Assembly (NCBI RefSeq): GCF_019063845.1 | Contig: NZ_CP077683.1 | Location: forward strand, 186,001 to 250,000 | Source: Geomonas subterranea | Lineage (GTDB): Bacteria > Desulfobacterota > Desulfuromonadia > Geobacterales > Geobacteraceae | DNA: 64,000 bases | Direction of reading: 5' to 3' | Shown here: positions 1-9,090 of the stretch, one piece after another | How the letters are laid out: each line of letters starts with the position of its first letter | How positions within the stretch are numbered: the first letter of the stretch is position 1 | Notes under the pieces: model-generated | The model's input: the letters and a program-made list of their open reading frames with translations, nothing else | What the model was told of the DNA's origin: nothing | Databases searched by the model: none | Translations under genes and position numbers: made by a program

Positions 1-1
1 C

Positions 2-1492
<1,491 letters not shown>

Positions 1493-1511
1493 AAAAAAAA
1501 TTAGAAAAAGG

Positions 1512-1541
1512 TTGACACTCCGAACGAAGCTCTGGTATATA
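1512..1541 (+). promoter_or_regulatory. Sigma-70 type promoter of the HU gene
   Basis: TTGACA at 1512-1517 and TATATA at 1536-1541 are separated by 18 bases. They lie about 40 bases upstream of the HU start, which has a very strong ribosome site (AGGAGGAG, 1569-1576). The match to the consensus is seen directly; use of the site is inferred. Confidence 0.75.
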
Positions 1542-1579
1542 GTGTCTTCACTTTTGCGATGCAAACCTAGGAGGAGCTA

Positions 1580-1855
1580 ATGAACAAGGCAGAGCTGGTA
1601 GGCGCAATTGCCGAAGAAGCACAGTTGACGAAGGTTGATGCTGACAAGGCCCTCTCCGGGATTCTCGACGCACTCACCAACTGCCTCGCCGACGGCGACA
1701 AGGTGACCCTGGTCGGCTTCGGTACCTTCAGCGTCGCGGAGCGCGCCGCTCGCACCGGTCAGAATCCGCAGACCGGGAAGAAGATCGAGATCGCCGCTTC
1801 GATCGCCCCGAAATTCAAGCCGGGCAACACGCTGAAGGCATTGATCAACGGTTAA
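1580..1855 (+). CDS. hup: HU family DNA-binding protein
   Basis: Small nucleoid protein of 91 residues, the usual HU length, which binds and bends DNA as a dimer. The HU signature is clear: GFGTF near residues 46-50 followed by the DNA-contacting arm with RTGQNPQTGKKI. It starts at ATG 1580, with AGGAGGAG six to eleven bases upstream. It has its own promoter and is followed by the tRNA cluster. HU next to lon is a common bacterial arrangement, as in lon-hupB of enterobacteria. It could equally be labelled hupA or hupB; the sequence alone does not decide the paralogue. Confidence 0.95.
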   Translation: MNKAELVGAIAEEAQLTKVDADKALSGILDALTNCLADGDKVTLVGFGTFSVAERAARTGQNPQTGKKIEIAASIAPKFKPGNTLKALING

Positions 1856-1888
1856 CAAGATCCCGGGTTCCCGGGATGCAGTAGATGC

Positions 1889-1965
1889 GGGGTTGTAGCT
1901 CAGTTGGTTAGAGTGCCAGCCTGTCACGCTGGAAGTCGCGGGTTCGAGCCCCGTCAACCCCGCCA
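1889..1965 (+). tRNA. tRNA-Asp (anticodon GTC), copy 1
   Basis: A 77-nt cloverleaf with acceptor stem GGGGTTG paired to CAACCCC, discriminator G, encoded CCA at 1963-1965, anticodon loop CTGTCAC containing GTC, and T loop GGTTCGAGCC. It is identical over its full length to the copy at 2158-2234. Confidence 0.97.
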
Positions 1966-1978
1966 TATAAAATTCAAT

Positions 1979-2054
1979 GGGTGAATAGCTCAGCTGGGAG
2001 AGCGCCAGCCTTACAAGCTGGATGTCGGGGGTTCGATCCCCTCTTCACCCACCA
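1979..2054 (+). tRNA. tRNA-Val (anticodon TAC)
   Basis: A 76-nt cloverleaf with acceptor stem GGGTGAA paired to TTCACCC, discriminator A, encoded CCA at 2052-2054, anticodon TAC in the loop CTTACAA, and T loop GTTCGATCC. It lies 13 bases after the first tRNA-Asp, so the two are probably co-transcribed. Confidence 0.97.
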
Positions 2055-2061
2055 CAAAAAC

Positions 2062-2134
2062 AAGTTCTACGTTGCAGGTGCTAAGTTCTACGTCTTAGTC
2101 TCCGGTTCCAGCGTAGAACCTAGAACGTAGAACC
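2062..2134. repeat. Short direct and inverted TTCTACG repeats between tRNA genes
   Basis: AAGTTCTACGT occurs twice (about 2062-2072 and 2083-2093) and is followed by inverted copies GCGTAGAACC (2111-2120) and AACGTAGAACC (about 2124-2134). The segment can fold into alternative hairpins between tRNA-Val and the second tRNA-Asp. It could be a processing spacer or a small dispersed repeat; the sequence does not decide. Confidence 0.55.
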
Positions 2135-2157
2135 GATTCTCAACCGGTTTAAAGTTG

Positions 2158-2234
2158 GGGGTTGTAGCTCAGTTGGTTAGAGTGCCAGCCTGTCACGCTG
2201 GAAGTCGCGGGTTCGAGCCCCGTCAACCCCGCCA
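2158..2234 (+). tRNA. tRNA-Asp (anticodon GTC), copy 2
   Basis: A 77-nt cloverleaf identical to the copy at 1889-1965, with encoded CCA at 2232-2234. A terminator follows within ten bases, marking the end of the tRNA transcript. Confidence 0.97.
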
Positions 2235-2240
2235 TCAAAA

Positions 2241-2279
2241 GGAAAGGCCGCCACGTCAGGCGGCCTTTCCTTTTTTTTT
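2241..2279 (+). terminator. Rho-independent terminator of the tRNA cluster
   Basis: A 12-bp perfect stem (GGAAAGGCCGCC, 2241-2252, paired with 2259-2270) with a 6-base loop, followed by a long run of T to 2279. Confidence 0.92.
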
Positions 2280-2346
2280 GCCGCAAAAAGCCTCGCCTGC
2301 TGGAGCTGCGGCCACCTCTCCCCCTGCAAGCCGCGATCCCTTTAGC

Positions 2347-2376
2347 TTGACTTGCCCAAGCTAAATCGTTTATCCT
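2347..2376 (+). promoter_or_regulatory. Candidate promoter upstream of the mannosyltransferase gene
   Basis: TTGACT (2347-2352) and TATCCT (2371-2376) are separated by 18 bases, in the gap between the tRNA terminator and the glycosyltransferase start. The -10 is imperfect. Confidence 0.45.
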
Positions 2377-2466
2377 CTGCGAGGTCCGCTCTCGGGCGTT
2401 CAGCTCCAGAAGCGGCCCTGATTTTGCGGTTTTAGCCGTTCAACGTAAACGGAAAGAGAGCCCCCC

Positions 2467-3207
2467 TTGAAACCCATCAAGCCTATCGTGGTGATCCCCA
2501 CCTACAACGAAAGAGACAACCTGGAAAAACTGGTCAGGCAGGTTCTGGCCCTGAACCCCGCCCTCGAGCTCTTGGTGGTGGATGACAATTCCCCCGACGG
2601 CACCGGCGAACTCGCGGAAGCCCTTGCGGCCGAAACGGGACGGGTTTCGGTGTTGCACCGTAGCGGCAAGCTCGGGCTGGGCTCCGCCTACCGCGAGGGG
2701 TTCGCCAAGGCGCTCGCCATGGGCGCCGACCTGGTGGTGCAGATGGACGCCGATTTCTCCCACGACCCCGCCATGATCCCCTACTTCTTCGAGGAGACCC
2801 GCCAGGCCGACCTGGTGATCGGGTCGCGCTACCTGAACGGGGTGAGCGTGGTGAACTGGCCGCTGCGCCGGCTCATGCTGAGCTACTTCGCCAGCGTCTA
2901 CACCCGGGTGATCACAGGCCTCACCATCTCCGACTGCACCAGCGGCTTCAAATGCTTCCGCGCCGAGGCGCTGAGGGCGATCGACCTCTCCAGCATCCGC
3001 TCGGACGGATACTCCTTCCAGATCGAGATGAACTACCGCTGCAAGGAGAAGGGGTTCCGCATCAGCGAGGTTCCCATCATCTTCATCGACCGTCATGCCG
3101 GCACCTCGAAGATGTCGAAAAAGATCGTTCGCGAGGCGGTGCTCATGGTCTGGAAACTAAAGCTGGGGTCGCTGCTGCGCGCGGTGCTTCCCAAGGGGAG
3201 GGGATAG
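2467..3207 (+). CDS. Polyprenol-phosphate mannosyltransferase-like glycosyltransferase (GT2)
   Basis: Family 2 glycosyltransferase of 246 residues resembling dolichyl/polyprenol-phosphate mannose synthase, which moves a sugar from a nucleotide donor onto a lipid phosphate at the membrane. Motifs in order: VVIPTYNERDNL near the N-terminus, VVDDNSPDGTG (nucleotide-binding Asp residues), QMDADFSHDP (the DxD-type metal site), and SDCTSGFKCF in the acceptor region. It has no C-terminal GtrA-type membrane domain, so it is the short soluble form. The start is TTG at 2467, which opens conserved sequence and follows a purine-rich GGAAAGAGAG. Its stop overlaps the start of the next small membrane protein by one base, so the two are translationally linked. 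The exact sugar and lipid are not determined. Confidence 0.85.
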   Translation: MKPIKPIVVIPTYNERDNLEKLVRQVLALNPALELLVVDDNSPDGTGELAEALAAETGRVSVLHRSGKLGLGSAYREGFAKALAMGADLVVQMDADFSHDPAMIPYFFEETRQADLVIGSRYLNGVSVVNWPLRRLMLSYFASVYTRVITGLTISDCTSGFKCFRAEALRAIDLSSIRSDGYSFQIEMNYRCKEKGFRISEVPIIFIDRHAGTSKMSKKIVREAVLMVWKLKLGSLLRAVLPKGRG

Positions 3208-3392
3208 TGGCCTCGTCGCTGTGGTCGATAATCTGCGTGGCCGGTGTTTGGGGCTTCGTGACCTGCACCATCTTTTTCATCCTGCGCGCCTTCCCGGCCC
3301 GGGACCGGTTCGAGGGGAGGGCGGCCCTCGCGTGGGGTACCGGGGTGCTTCTTTTCTTCGTCGTCTGGATCATCGGTATGACGCAGGCCTGA
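3207..3392 (+). CDS. Small two-helix membrane protein (61 aa), uncharacterised
   Basis: It begins at GTG 3207, which overlaps the TAG stop of the mannosyltransferase (TAGTG), with an AAGGGGAGGGG ribosome site just upstream. The 61-residue product has two hydrophobic segments (roughly residues 6-27 and 42-58) joined by a short polar loop rich in Arg and Asp. Coupling to the glycosyltransferase suggests a membrane anchor or accessory for it, but this is inference; I recognise no named family. A longer in-frame reading upstream is only the shadow of the glycosyltransferase. Confidence 0.7.
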   Translation: MASSLWSIICVAGVWGFVTCTIFFILRAFPARDRFEGRAALAWGTGVLLFFVVWIIGMTQA

Positions 3393-3466
3393 CGCCGTTT
3401 GTAGACAGGAACTGGCGCCCTTTTGCTGTTTTAATTCTCTCACATTTGTGGTACTCATAATACCTT

Positions 3467-4672
3467 ATGCCCGTTTATACCTGTAAAATAGGGTCCTCCG
3501 ACGGCCGAATCCTCACCAAGGAACTCGATTCAGTCAGTGAAGCTCTGCTGCGTCAGAGTCTGGAGGAACAGGGGTATGTGGTATTCGAGGTCCGCAAAAA
3601 GCCTTTTCAGTTCCTGCTGGAGTCGGGAGTCGGCCGCAAGAAGATCGGAAACAAGGACCTGCTGCTGTTCAACCAGGAACTGCTTGTCCTCCTAAAGGCG
3701 GGGCTTCCCATCATCCAGGCGCTGGACACGATCCTCGAGTCCGGCAGCGGGAAACTGAGCGAGATCCTGAACGCGGTCAGGGAGGACATCAAGGGGGGGC
3801 TTGCGCTCTCCACTGCCTTGGAAAAGTACCCGAGGGTCTTCCCGCATCTGTACATCGCGTCGATCAGGGCCGGCGAGCGTACCGGGGACCTCCCCCAGAC
3901 CATCAGGCGCTACATCGCCTTTTTGAAACGGACCGAGGGGTTCCGCGGCAAGATCATCGGTGCCATGTTCTACCCCGCCATCCTGGTCGCCGTCGCCTTC
4001 CTGGCCATCACCGTACTGTTGATCTACGTGGTGCCTACCTTCAGCACCATCTACGCCGACTCCGGCAACGCGCTGCCGGTGCCGACCCAGATGCTGATCG
4101 GTTTCACCGGGTTCCTGCGGCACTACCTGCTCGTCTTCGTGGCGCTCATCTTCGTTGCCATGACCGTCTTCAAGCGCTGGAAGGAGACCGAGTCGGGGCG
4201 TTTCACGGTGGACGGCATGAAGATCAAGACCCCTTTTGTCGGCGCGGTGGTCATCCGTTACGCGCTGGCCGGCTTCACCCGGACCCTGGCCACTGTTCTT
4301 GGCTCCGGCATTCCCATCGTGGAGGCGATGCGGATGTCGGTCGGGACCTTGAACAACAAGGTGCTGGAACGGGGCGTGCTCCTGGCCGTGCACCGGGTCG
4401 AGGAGGGGAGCAAGCTCTCCACGGCGCTGGAAAGCATGAAACTGCTCCCCCCCCTGGCGCTGCGCATGCTCTCGGTGGGGGAGACCACCGGTGCCCTCGA
4501 GGAGATGCTCGGGGACATCTCGGACTACTTCGAGGACGAGATCGAGAGAAGCCTCCAGGTGCTCACGACCGCCATCGAGCCCGCCATCATGATCGTCATG
4601 GGGGTGGTCATCGGCGCCATTATCATCACCATGTACCTGCCGATCTTCAAGATCGCCAGCACCGTCAGCTAG
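3467..4672 (+). CDS. gspF: Type II secretion / type IV pilus inner-membrane platform protein (GspF/PilC family)
   Basis: Polytopic inner-membrane protein of 401 residues that couples the assembly ATPase to pseudopilus growth. An N-terminal soluble domain is followed by two T2SSF domains (about 67-190 and 270-392) sharing the pattern L(L)xxGxPIxxAL; compare LKAGLPIIQAL and LGSGIPIVEAM. Three membrane helices sit near residues 165-190, 215-235 and 370-393, as usual for the family. It is the first gene of a compact operon that runs through two pseudopilins, with only 7 bases before gspE. Start ATG 3467; no strong promoter consensus is visible in the 74-base gap upstream. Confidence 0.93.
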   Translation: MPVYTCKIGSSDGRILTKELDSVSEALLRQSLEEQGYVVFEVRKKPFQFLLESGVGRKKIGNKDLLLFNQELLVLLKAGLPIIQALDTILESGSGKLSEILNAVREDIKGGLALSTALEKYPRVFPHLYIASIRAGERTGDLPQTIRRYIAFLKRTEGFRGKIIGAMFYPAILVAVAFLAITVLLIYVVPTFSTIYADSGNALPVPTQMLIGFTGFLRHYLLVFVALIFVAMTVFKRWKETESGRFTVDGMKIKTPFVGAVVIRYALAGFTRTLATVLGSGIPIVEAMRMSVGTLNNKVLERGVLLAVHRVEEGSKLSTALESMKLLPPLALRMLSVGETTGALEEMLGDISDYFEDEIERSLQVLTTAIEPAIMIVMGVVIGAIIITMYLPIFKIASTVS

Positions 4673-4679
4673 AGGAAAC

Positions 4680-6401
4680 ATGCTGAAGCCGTTCAAAAGA
4701 CAGAGGCTGGGTGACATTCTCCTGGATCAGGGTGAGCTGACCAACGATCAGCTCGCCTATGCCCTGGACAAGCAGCAGAGCACCAAGGAGCGCCTGGGAG
4801 CGATCTGCATCGCGGACGGCCTCATAAGCGACGTGGTGCTGGCGCAGGCGCTGGCGCAGCAGTTCGGCATGGAGTTCATCGACCTCACCGGCGTGCGTCC
4901 GGACGAGTCGCTGTTCAATATCGTCCCCCCCGAGGTGATGTTCCGGTATCACTTCGTGCCCCTGGAACTGCAGGGGGACCTCCTGGTGGTCGCCATCTCC
5001 GACCCCACCGCCGTGCTGCAGCTGGACGAGATTTCCCTGCTCCTGGAGCGGCCGCTCACCTTCAAGGTGGCGGCGGATTCGGAGATCTCCCATCTCCTCA
5101 AGCGGGGTGAGGGGACCAGCCGCGTTTTGAAGGAAGTCTCCGAAGACTTCATGCTGCAACTGGTGACCGAGACCGAGAAGGGGGAGGAGATCCTCTCCGT
5201 CGAGAACGTCTCCGCCGACACCAGCCCCATCATCAAACTGGTCAACTCCACCATCCTGGACGCCCTCACCCGGCGCGCCTCCGACATCCACATCGAGACC
5301 GCCCAGGAAGGGGTCATCATCAAGTACCGCATCGACGGCGTGCTCTACAAGGCGACCGACCCGATCGACAACCACTTCCAGGGGCCGCTCATCTCCAGGC
5401 TCAAGGTCATGAGCGAACTGGACATCTCGGAACGGCGCATCCCGCAGGACGGCAGGTTCAAGGTCAGGATCGGCGCCAAGTCCATCGACTTCCGCGTCTC
5501 CATCATGCCCAGCGCCTTCGGCGAGGACGCGGTCATCCGTATCCTCGACAAGGAGAGCATCGCCAGCGACCTGCGCGGTCTCACCCTGGAGACGCTCGGC
5601 ATGGCCTCCCACGAGATCAAGCGTTTCAGGAAGATGATCAAGGAGCCCTACGGCATGGTGCTGGTCACCGGCCCCACCGGTTCCGGCAAGACCACCACGC
5701 TCTACGGCGCGCTCACCGAGATCCACACCGGCCTGGAGAAGATCATCACCATCGAGGACCCGGTCGAGTACGTCCTCTCCGGCATCACCCAGATCCCGGT
5801 CAACGAGAAGAAGGGGCTCACCTTCGCCCGCGGCCTGCGCTCGGTCTTGCGCCACGACCCGGACAAGATCATGGTCGGCGAGATCCGCGACTCGGAGACG
5901 GCCCAGATCGCCGTGCAGTCGGCGCTCACCGGTCACCTGGTCTTCACCACGGTGCACGCCAACAACGTCTTCGACGTGATCGGGCGTTTCACCCACATGG
6001 GGATCGACCCCTACAACTTCGTCGCCTGCCTGAACTGCGTCATGGCGCAGCGCCTGGTCCGCAAGATCTGCCCCTCCTGCAAAAGGGCCGTCACCGTCTC
6101 CGACGACGAACTGCGCGAGTCGGCCATCGACCCGGAGCGGGCCCGCGGCATCACCCTGTACGAGGCCCGCGGCTGCGACGACTGCAACGGCACCGGCTAC
6201 CGGGGCCGTTCCGCCATCGTGGAACTCCTCGACCTGAACGATGAGATCCGCGAGCTGATCATCTCCAAGGCACCCATCGCCGCCCTGAAAAAGGCCGCCA
6301 AGGCGGCGGGGACCATGTTCCTCAGGGAGTCGGCCGTGGCCAAGGTGCTGGCGGGCGAGACGACGATTAAGGAGATCAACCGTGTCACCTTTGTGGAGTA
6401 G
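4680..6401 (+). CDS. gspE: Secretion/pilus assembly ATPase (GspE/PilB family)
   Basis: Cytoplasmic hexameric ATPase of 573 residues that powers pseudopilus assembly. Order of parts: an N-terminal MshEN-type domain (about 1-150, beginning RLGDILLDQGELTNDQL), an N1E-like linker, then the RecA-like core. Walker A is GPTGSGKT at residues 331-338, followed by the Asp box and TIEDPVEY, and LRHDPDKIMVGEIRD as Walker B. A tetracysteine zinc site is complete: C464, C467, C499, C502. Length and domain set are those of functional GspE/PilB. It follows gspF by 7 bases and abuts the PilM-like gene. PilB versus GspE is decided here only by the neighbouring secretin and pseudopilins. Confidence 0.94.
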   Translation: MLKPFKRQRLGDILLDQGELTNDQLAYALDKQQSTKERLGAICIADGLISDVVLAQALAQQFGMEFIDLTGVRPDESLFNIVPPEVMFRYHFVPLELQGDLLVVAISDPTAVLQLDEISLLLERPLTFKVAADSEISHLLKRGEGTSRVLKEVSEDFMLQLVTETEKGEEILSVENVSADTSPIIKLVNSTILDALTRRASDIHIETAQEGVIIKYRIDGVLYKATDPIDNHFQGPLISRLKVMSELDISERRIPQDGRFKVRIGAKSIDFRVSIMPSAFGEDAVIRILDKESIASDLRGLTLETLGMASHEIKRFRKMIKEPYGMVLVTGPTGSGKTTTLYGALTEIHTGLEKIITIEDPVEYVLSGITQIPVNEKKGLTFARGLRSVLRHDPDKIMVGEIRDSETAQIAVQSALTGHLVFTTVHANNVFDVIGRFTHMGIDPYNFVACLNCVMAQRLVRKICPSCKRAVTVSDDELRESAIDPERARGITLYEARGCDDCNGTGYRGRSAIVELLDLNDEIRELIISKAPIAALKKAAKAAGTMFLRESAVAKVLAGETTIKEINRVTFVE

Positions 6402-7325
6402 GTGCCAGATATGCTAATGTCCGGGAAGAGTCTTGGGCTGGAACTCTCCGCCGCCGGGCTGAGCTTCGCCGTGGTGAGCGGCGGCAAGTCCCCTCTGGTC
6501 GAGGCCGGGCTGTCGCTGCCGTTCGCGCCCGGGATGCTGAGCCTGTCGCGCCGCGACCCCAATGTGACCGATCCCAAGGGGTTCGTCGCCCACCTCAAGG
6601 AGGCGCACCTGCGCCTTCTGACCAAGGAGCGGGGGGTGTGCCTGTCACTTCCCGACGCGGTGGGGCGCGTGGTGCTCCTCGAGCTGGAGGCCCGCTTCAA
6701 GAACCGCGAGGAAGGGCTGGATGTGATCCGCTGGAAGCTCAAAAAGAGCCTCCCCTTCGACATGGGAGCGGTCCACCTCGACTATCAGACCCTGGAGGAG
6801 AAGCAAAACGGCGCGGTTTCGCTGCTGGTCTCGCTCATCTCCCGCCCGGTGGTTCAGCAGTACGAGGAACTCGTCATCGAGGCCGGGCTCGAGCCCAAGC
6901 TGATCGACTTCACTTCCTTCAACCTCTACCGCCTCTACTCCCCGAGACTGGAGCTATCCGAGGACGGCGCCTTCGTCTGCTTCTACCAGGGGGCGATGAC
7001 CGTCCTCATCTTCAACGGCGGGGTGCTCAGCTTCTACCGGACCAAGGAGGGGGTGGCGGACGTGCAGCACCTGTTCCGCGAGGTGAACAGCTCCTTCCTG
7101 GTCTACAGGGACCAGAACCCCGGCCAGAGCGTCAGCGAGGTGTTTTGCGCCGCCTCCCACGACGACGCCGAGTCCTTCCGCGGCCTGGTGGCGGAGGCGA
7201 GCGGCCTGGAACCGGTGTTGCTCGACCTGGAGCGGATGCTCCGGCAGGGGCCGTCCCTGGGACTGGACCGTCCGGGGGTGCACGCGTTGGCCGGGGCGGT
7301 GGGCGCCGCGCTGAGGAGCCTGTGA
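6402..7325 (+). CDS. PilM-like (actin-fold) platform protein of the secretion system
   Basis: 307-residue cytoplasmic protein with the layout of PilM and the cytoplasmic part of GspL: an actin-like fold that docks on the assembly ATPase and binds the PilN partner. Indicative stretches are CLSLPDAVGRVV and the conserved block around IRWKLKKSLPF, which in PilM precedes the pairing surface, and AYQ-type LDYQ after it. It starts at GTG 6402, directly after the gspE stop; ATG at 6411 is an alternative. It ends one base before the PilN-like gene. A GspL would carry its own membrane helix and periplasmic domain; this protein does not, so the split PilM + PilN arrangement applies. Confidence 0.82.
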   Translation: MPDMLMSGKSLGLELSAAGLSFAVVSGGKSPLVEAGLSLPFAPGMLSLSRRDPNVTDPKGFVAHLKEAHLRLLTKERGVCLSLPDAVGRVVLLELEARFKNREEGLDVIRWKLKKSLPFDMGAVHLDYQTLEEKQNGAVSLLVSLISRPVVQQYEELVIEAGLEPKLIDFTSFNLYRLYSPRLELSEDGAFVCFYQGAMTVLIFNGGVLSFYRTKEGVADVQHLFREVNSSFLVYRDQNPGQSVSEVFCAASHDDAESFRGLVAEASGLEPVLLDLERMLRQGPSLGLDRPGVHALAGAVGAALRSL

Positions 7326-7326
7326 C

Positions 7327-7866
7327 ATGAAACTGACCATCAACCTGGCTACCAGGCGCTACGTCAACCTGCGTCAGCTCAACGCCGTCTTGGCCGCCTC
7401 CTTCATCGTCGTGGCGCTGCTGCTGGTGTACCTGGTGCGCGTGGTGGCCAACAACCAGGTCGAGATCAACAAGATCAAGGGGCAGAGTGCCGCCGCGAGC
7501 CGGGGTCCCGCCGGGGCCGCGCCGGTTCCCGCCGAGCAGATGAAGGCGCTGGAGTGGAACATAGCCTTCGCCAACACCCTCATCGACCGCAAGTCCACCA
7601 ACTGGCTCGCGCTCCTGGACAAACTGGAACTCGTGGTCCCCCCCGGGGTGGCCCTCACCCAGGTGGAGCCTTCGTTAGAGGACCCGCAGGCCCTGAAGCT
7701 GGGGGGCGTGGCGCTGACCTTTGAGAACCTGCGCTCCCTGGTGGAGAACATGGAGCAGTCCCCCAATTTTTCGGAGGTGTACCTTTTGGGCCAGAGCGAA
7801 CACAAGGTGGGGAAGACCCAGCGGGGCTACGGCTTCACACTCTCCTGCAAGGTCGGTAAGCGATGA
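7327..7866 (+). CDS. PilN-like inner-membrane platform protein
   Basis: 179-residue bitopic protein. A short cytoplasmic tail containing INLATRRYVN (the PilN motif that inserts into PilM) is followed by one membrane helix at about residues 20-41 and a periplasmic ferredoxin-like region. It overlaps the next gene by ATGA, so the PilM/N/O-type proteins are probably made in equal amounts. It is the counterpart of the periplasmic half of GspL. Assignment is by position, topology and the N-terminal motif; overall sequence is diverged. Confidence 0.8.
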   Translation: MKLTINLATRRYVNLRQLNAVLAASFIVVALLLVYLVRVVANNQVEINKIKGQSAAASRGPAGAAPVPAEQMKALEWNIAFANTLIDRKSTNWLALLDKLELVVPPGVALTQVEPSLEDPQALKLGGVALTFENLRSLVENMEQSPNFSEVYLLGQSEHKVGKTQRGYGFTLSCKVGKR

Positions 7867-8417
7867 ACTACCAGGTGCTACTCGACATGATCGCCGCCCG
7901 GCGCAAGTCCTTCGCTTTCATCGCCTTCCTGGCGCTACTGGCGATCGGGACGGAGGTGTACATCTCCGTCTATCAGCAGCCGGAACTGGAACGGGTTCAG
8001 CAGGCCTGGTTCGCCAAGCGCGACGCGCTGGCCCGCGGTGAGACGCAGGCCGATGCGACCAGGTACCAGCAGGGGGTGCGCGACCTTGAAGAGTTCCGCA
8101 AGCACCTCATCCCGAAGAAGGATTTCGTCGCGCTGCTGGGGCGCATTTACACCACGGCCAAGAGCAACTCGCTGGTTCTGTCGGGCATCAGCTACAAGCC
8201 GAGCAAGGAGAAGGTCAAAGGAACCCAGATGCTGACCTACGGCATCTCCTTCACCGTGGCCGGCAGGTACGCATCGGTGAAGAGCTTTCTGGCTGACCTG
8301 GCGCGCTACCGGGAGATGCTGGTCATAGACGCCCTCTCCCTGAGCAGCTCCAGCTCGACCGAGGAGAAGGTGAACCTCAAGATCCAGACCACGCTCTACA
8401 TGACGGAGGGGGCATGA
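7863..8417 (+). CDS. PilO/GspM-like inner-membrane platform protein
   Basis: 184-residue bitopic protein with one membrane helix at about residues 17-36, a coiled-coil-prone stretch to about residue 85 and a C-terminal ferredoxin-like domain. It sits in the PilO/GspM slot and would pair with the PilN-like protein to form the periplasmic scaffold. It overlaps both neighbours by four bases (ATGA), so it is tightly coupled. PilO versus GspM cannot be separated by sequence inspection alone. Confidence 0.75.
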   Translation: MNYQVLLDMIAARRKSFAFIAFLALLAIGTEVYISVYQQPELERVQQAWFAKRDALARGETQADATRYQQGVRDLEEFRKHLIPKKDFVALLGRIYTTAKSNSLVLSGISYKPSKEKVKGTQMLTYGISFTVAGRYASVKSFLADLARYREMLVIDALSLSSSSSTEEKVNLKIQTTLYMTEGA

Positions 8418-9079
8418 ATCGCCAGAAACTAGCGCTCTTCCTGCTCCTCGTCGTCCTGGCCGGGGCCGTCGTGTACGCTTTCGTGCGGACCCCGAGGCAG
8501 CAGCAGGTGGCCACGCTCAAGAACCAGCCCGGCGCCAAGGCCACCGTACTCAGAAAACAGCCGGGCGCCGCCCCGACCGCGGCGGCCGCGAACGGCGGCG
8601 CGCTGCACCTCGATCTTTTGCGGCGTGAACAGCCGGGCTTCAGCGGCTTCAGGCGCAACATATTCTCCCCCATCTTCAAGGACGAGGAGAAGCAGTCGGC
8701 CCTCAAGCTGCCGCCGCCACCGCCGCCGCCGAAGAAACTGCCCCCCCTGCCGCAACCGCTGCCGGGGGCGTCGCCGCAAGCTCCCCCCCCGCCTCCTCCT
8801 CCGCCGACGCAGGAGCAGCTGGACGACGCCGAACTGGGCAAGTTCGTGTTCATCGGATTCCTGAAGAAAGGGGCGGAGAAGACCGTGTTCCTCTCCAAGG
8901 GGGGCGAGATCTTCCTGGCCAAGAAGGGAGGCCAGGTGGGCCCGAGGTTCCAGGTCTCCAACGTGACCGATGACGCCATCACCATCAAGTCGCTGCAGAG
9001 CGACCGGCAACTGGTGATTCCGCTGGTGGAGAACAGGTCGCTCAGCATCCGTCGTCCCAGCCCCAGTCCCAGGCCTTAA
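8414..9079 (+). CDS. Proline-rich GspC/PilP-like periplasmic connector
   Basis: 221 residues: one N-terminal membrane helix (about 6-24), an Ala-rich stretch, then a strikingly Pro-rich linker (about 97-135) with two runs of eight prolines. A C-terminal beta domain from about residue 140 (KFVFIGFLKKGAEKTVFLSK) looks like the homology-region domain of GspC or PilP that touches the secretin N0 domain. The linker is long enough to span much of the periplasm. It is coupled to the PilO-like gene by ATGA overlap and lies 11 bases before the secretin gene, the usual place for GspC/PilP. The role is inferred from position and layout. Confidence 0.7.
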   Translation: MNRQKLALFLLLVVLAGAVVYAFVRTPRQQQVATLKNQPGAKATVLRKQPGAAPTAAAANGGALHLDLLRREQPGFSGFRRNIFSPIFKDEEKQSALKLPPPPPPPKKLPPLPQPLPGASPQAPPPPPPPPTQEQLDDAELGKFVFIGFLKKGAEKTVFLSKGGEIFLAKKGGQVGPRFQVSNVTDDAITIKSLQSDRQLVIPLVENRSLSIRRPSPSPRP

Positions 9080-9090
9080 GGAGCAACTTC

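Noticed and set aside
1889-2234. tRNA genes as an integration site
   Set aside because: No integrase gene or displaced tRNA end duplicate nearby; the two tRNA-Asp genes are complete and part of one cluster.
2155-2364. 69-codon open frame starting in the second tRNA-Asp
   Set aside because: It overlaps a tRNA and a terminator, so it is not a gene.
3411-3427. Sigma-54-like site TGGCGCCCTTTTGCT upstream of gspF
   Set aside because: GG and GC are 9 bases apart instead of the required 10, and no activator gene or site is adjacent.
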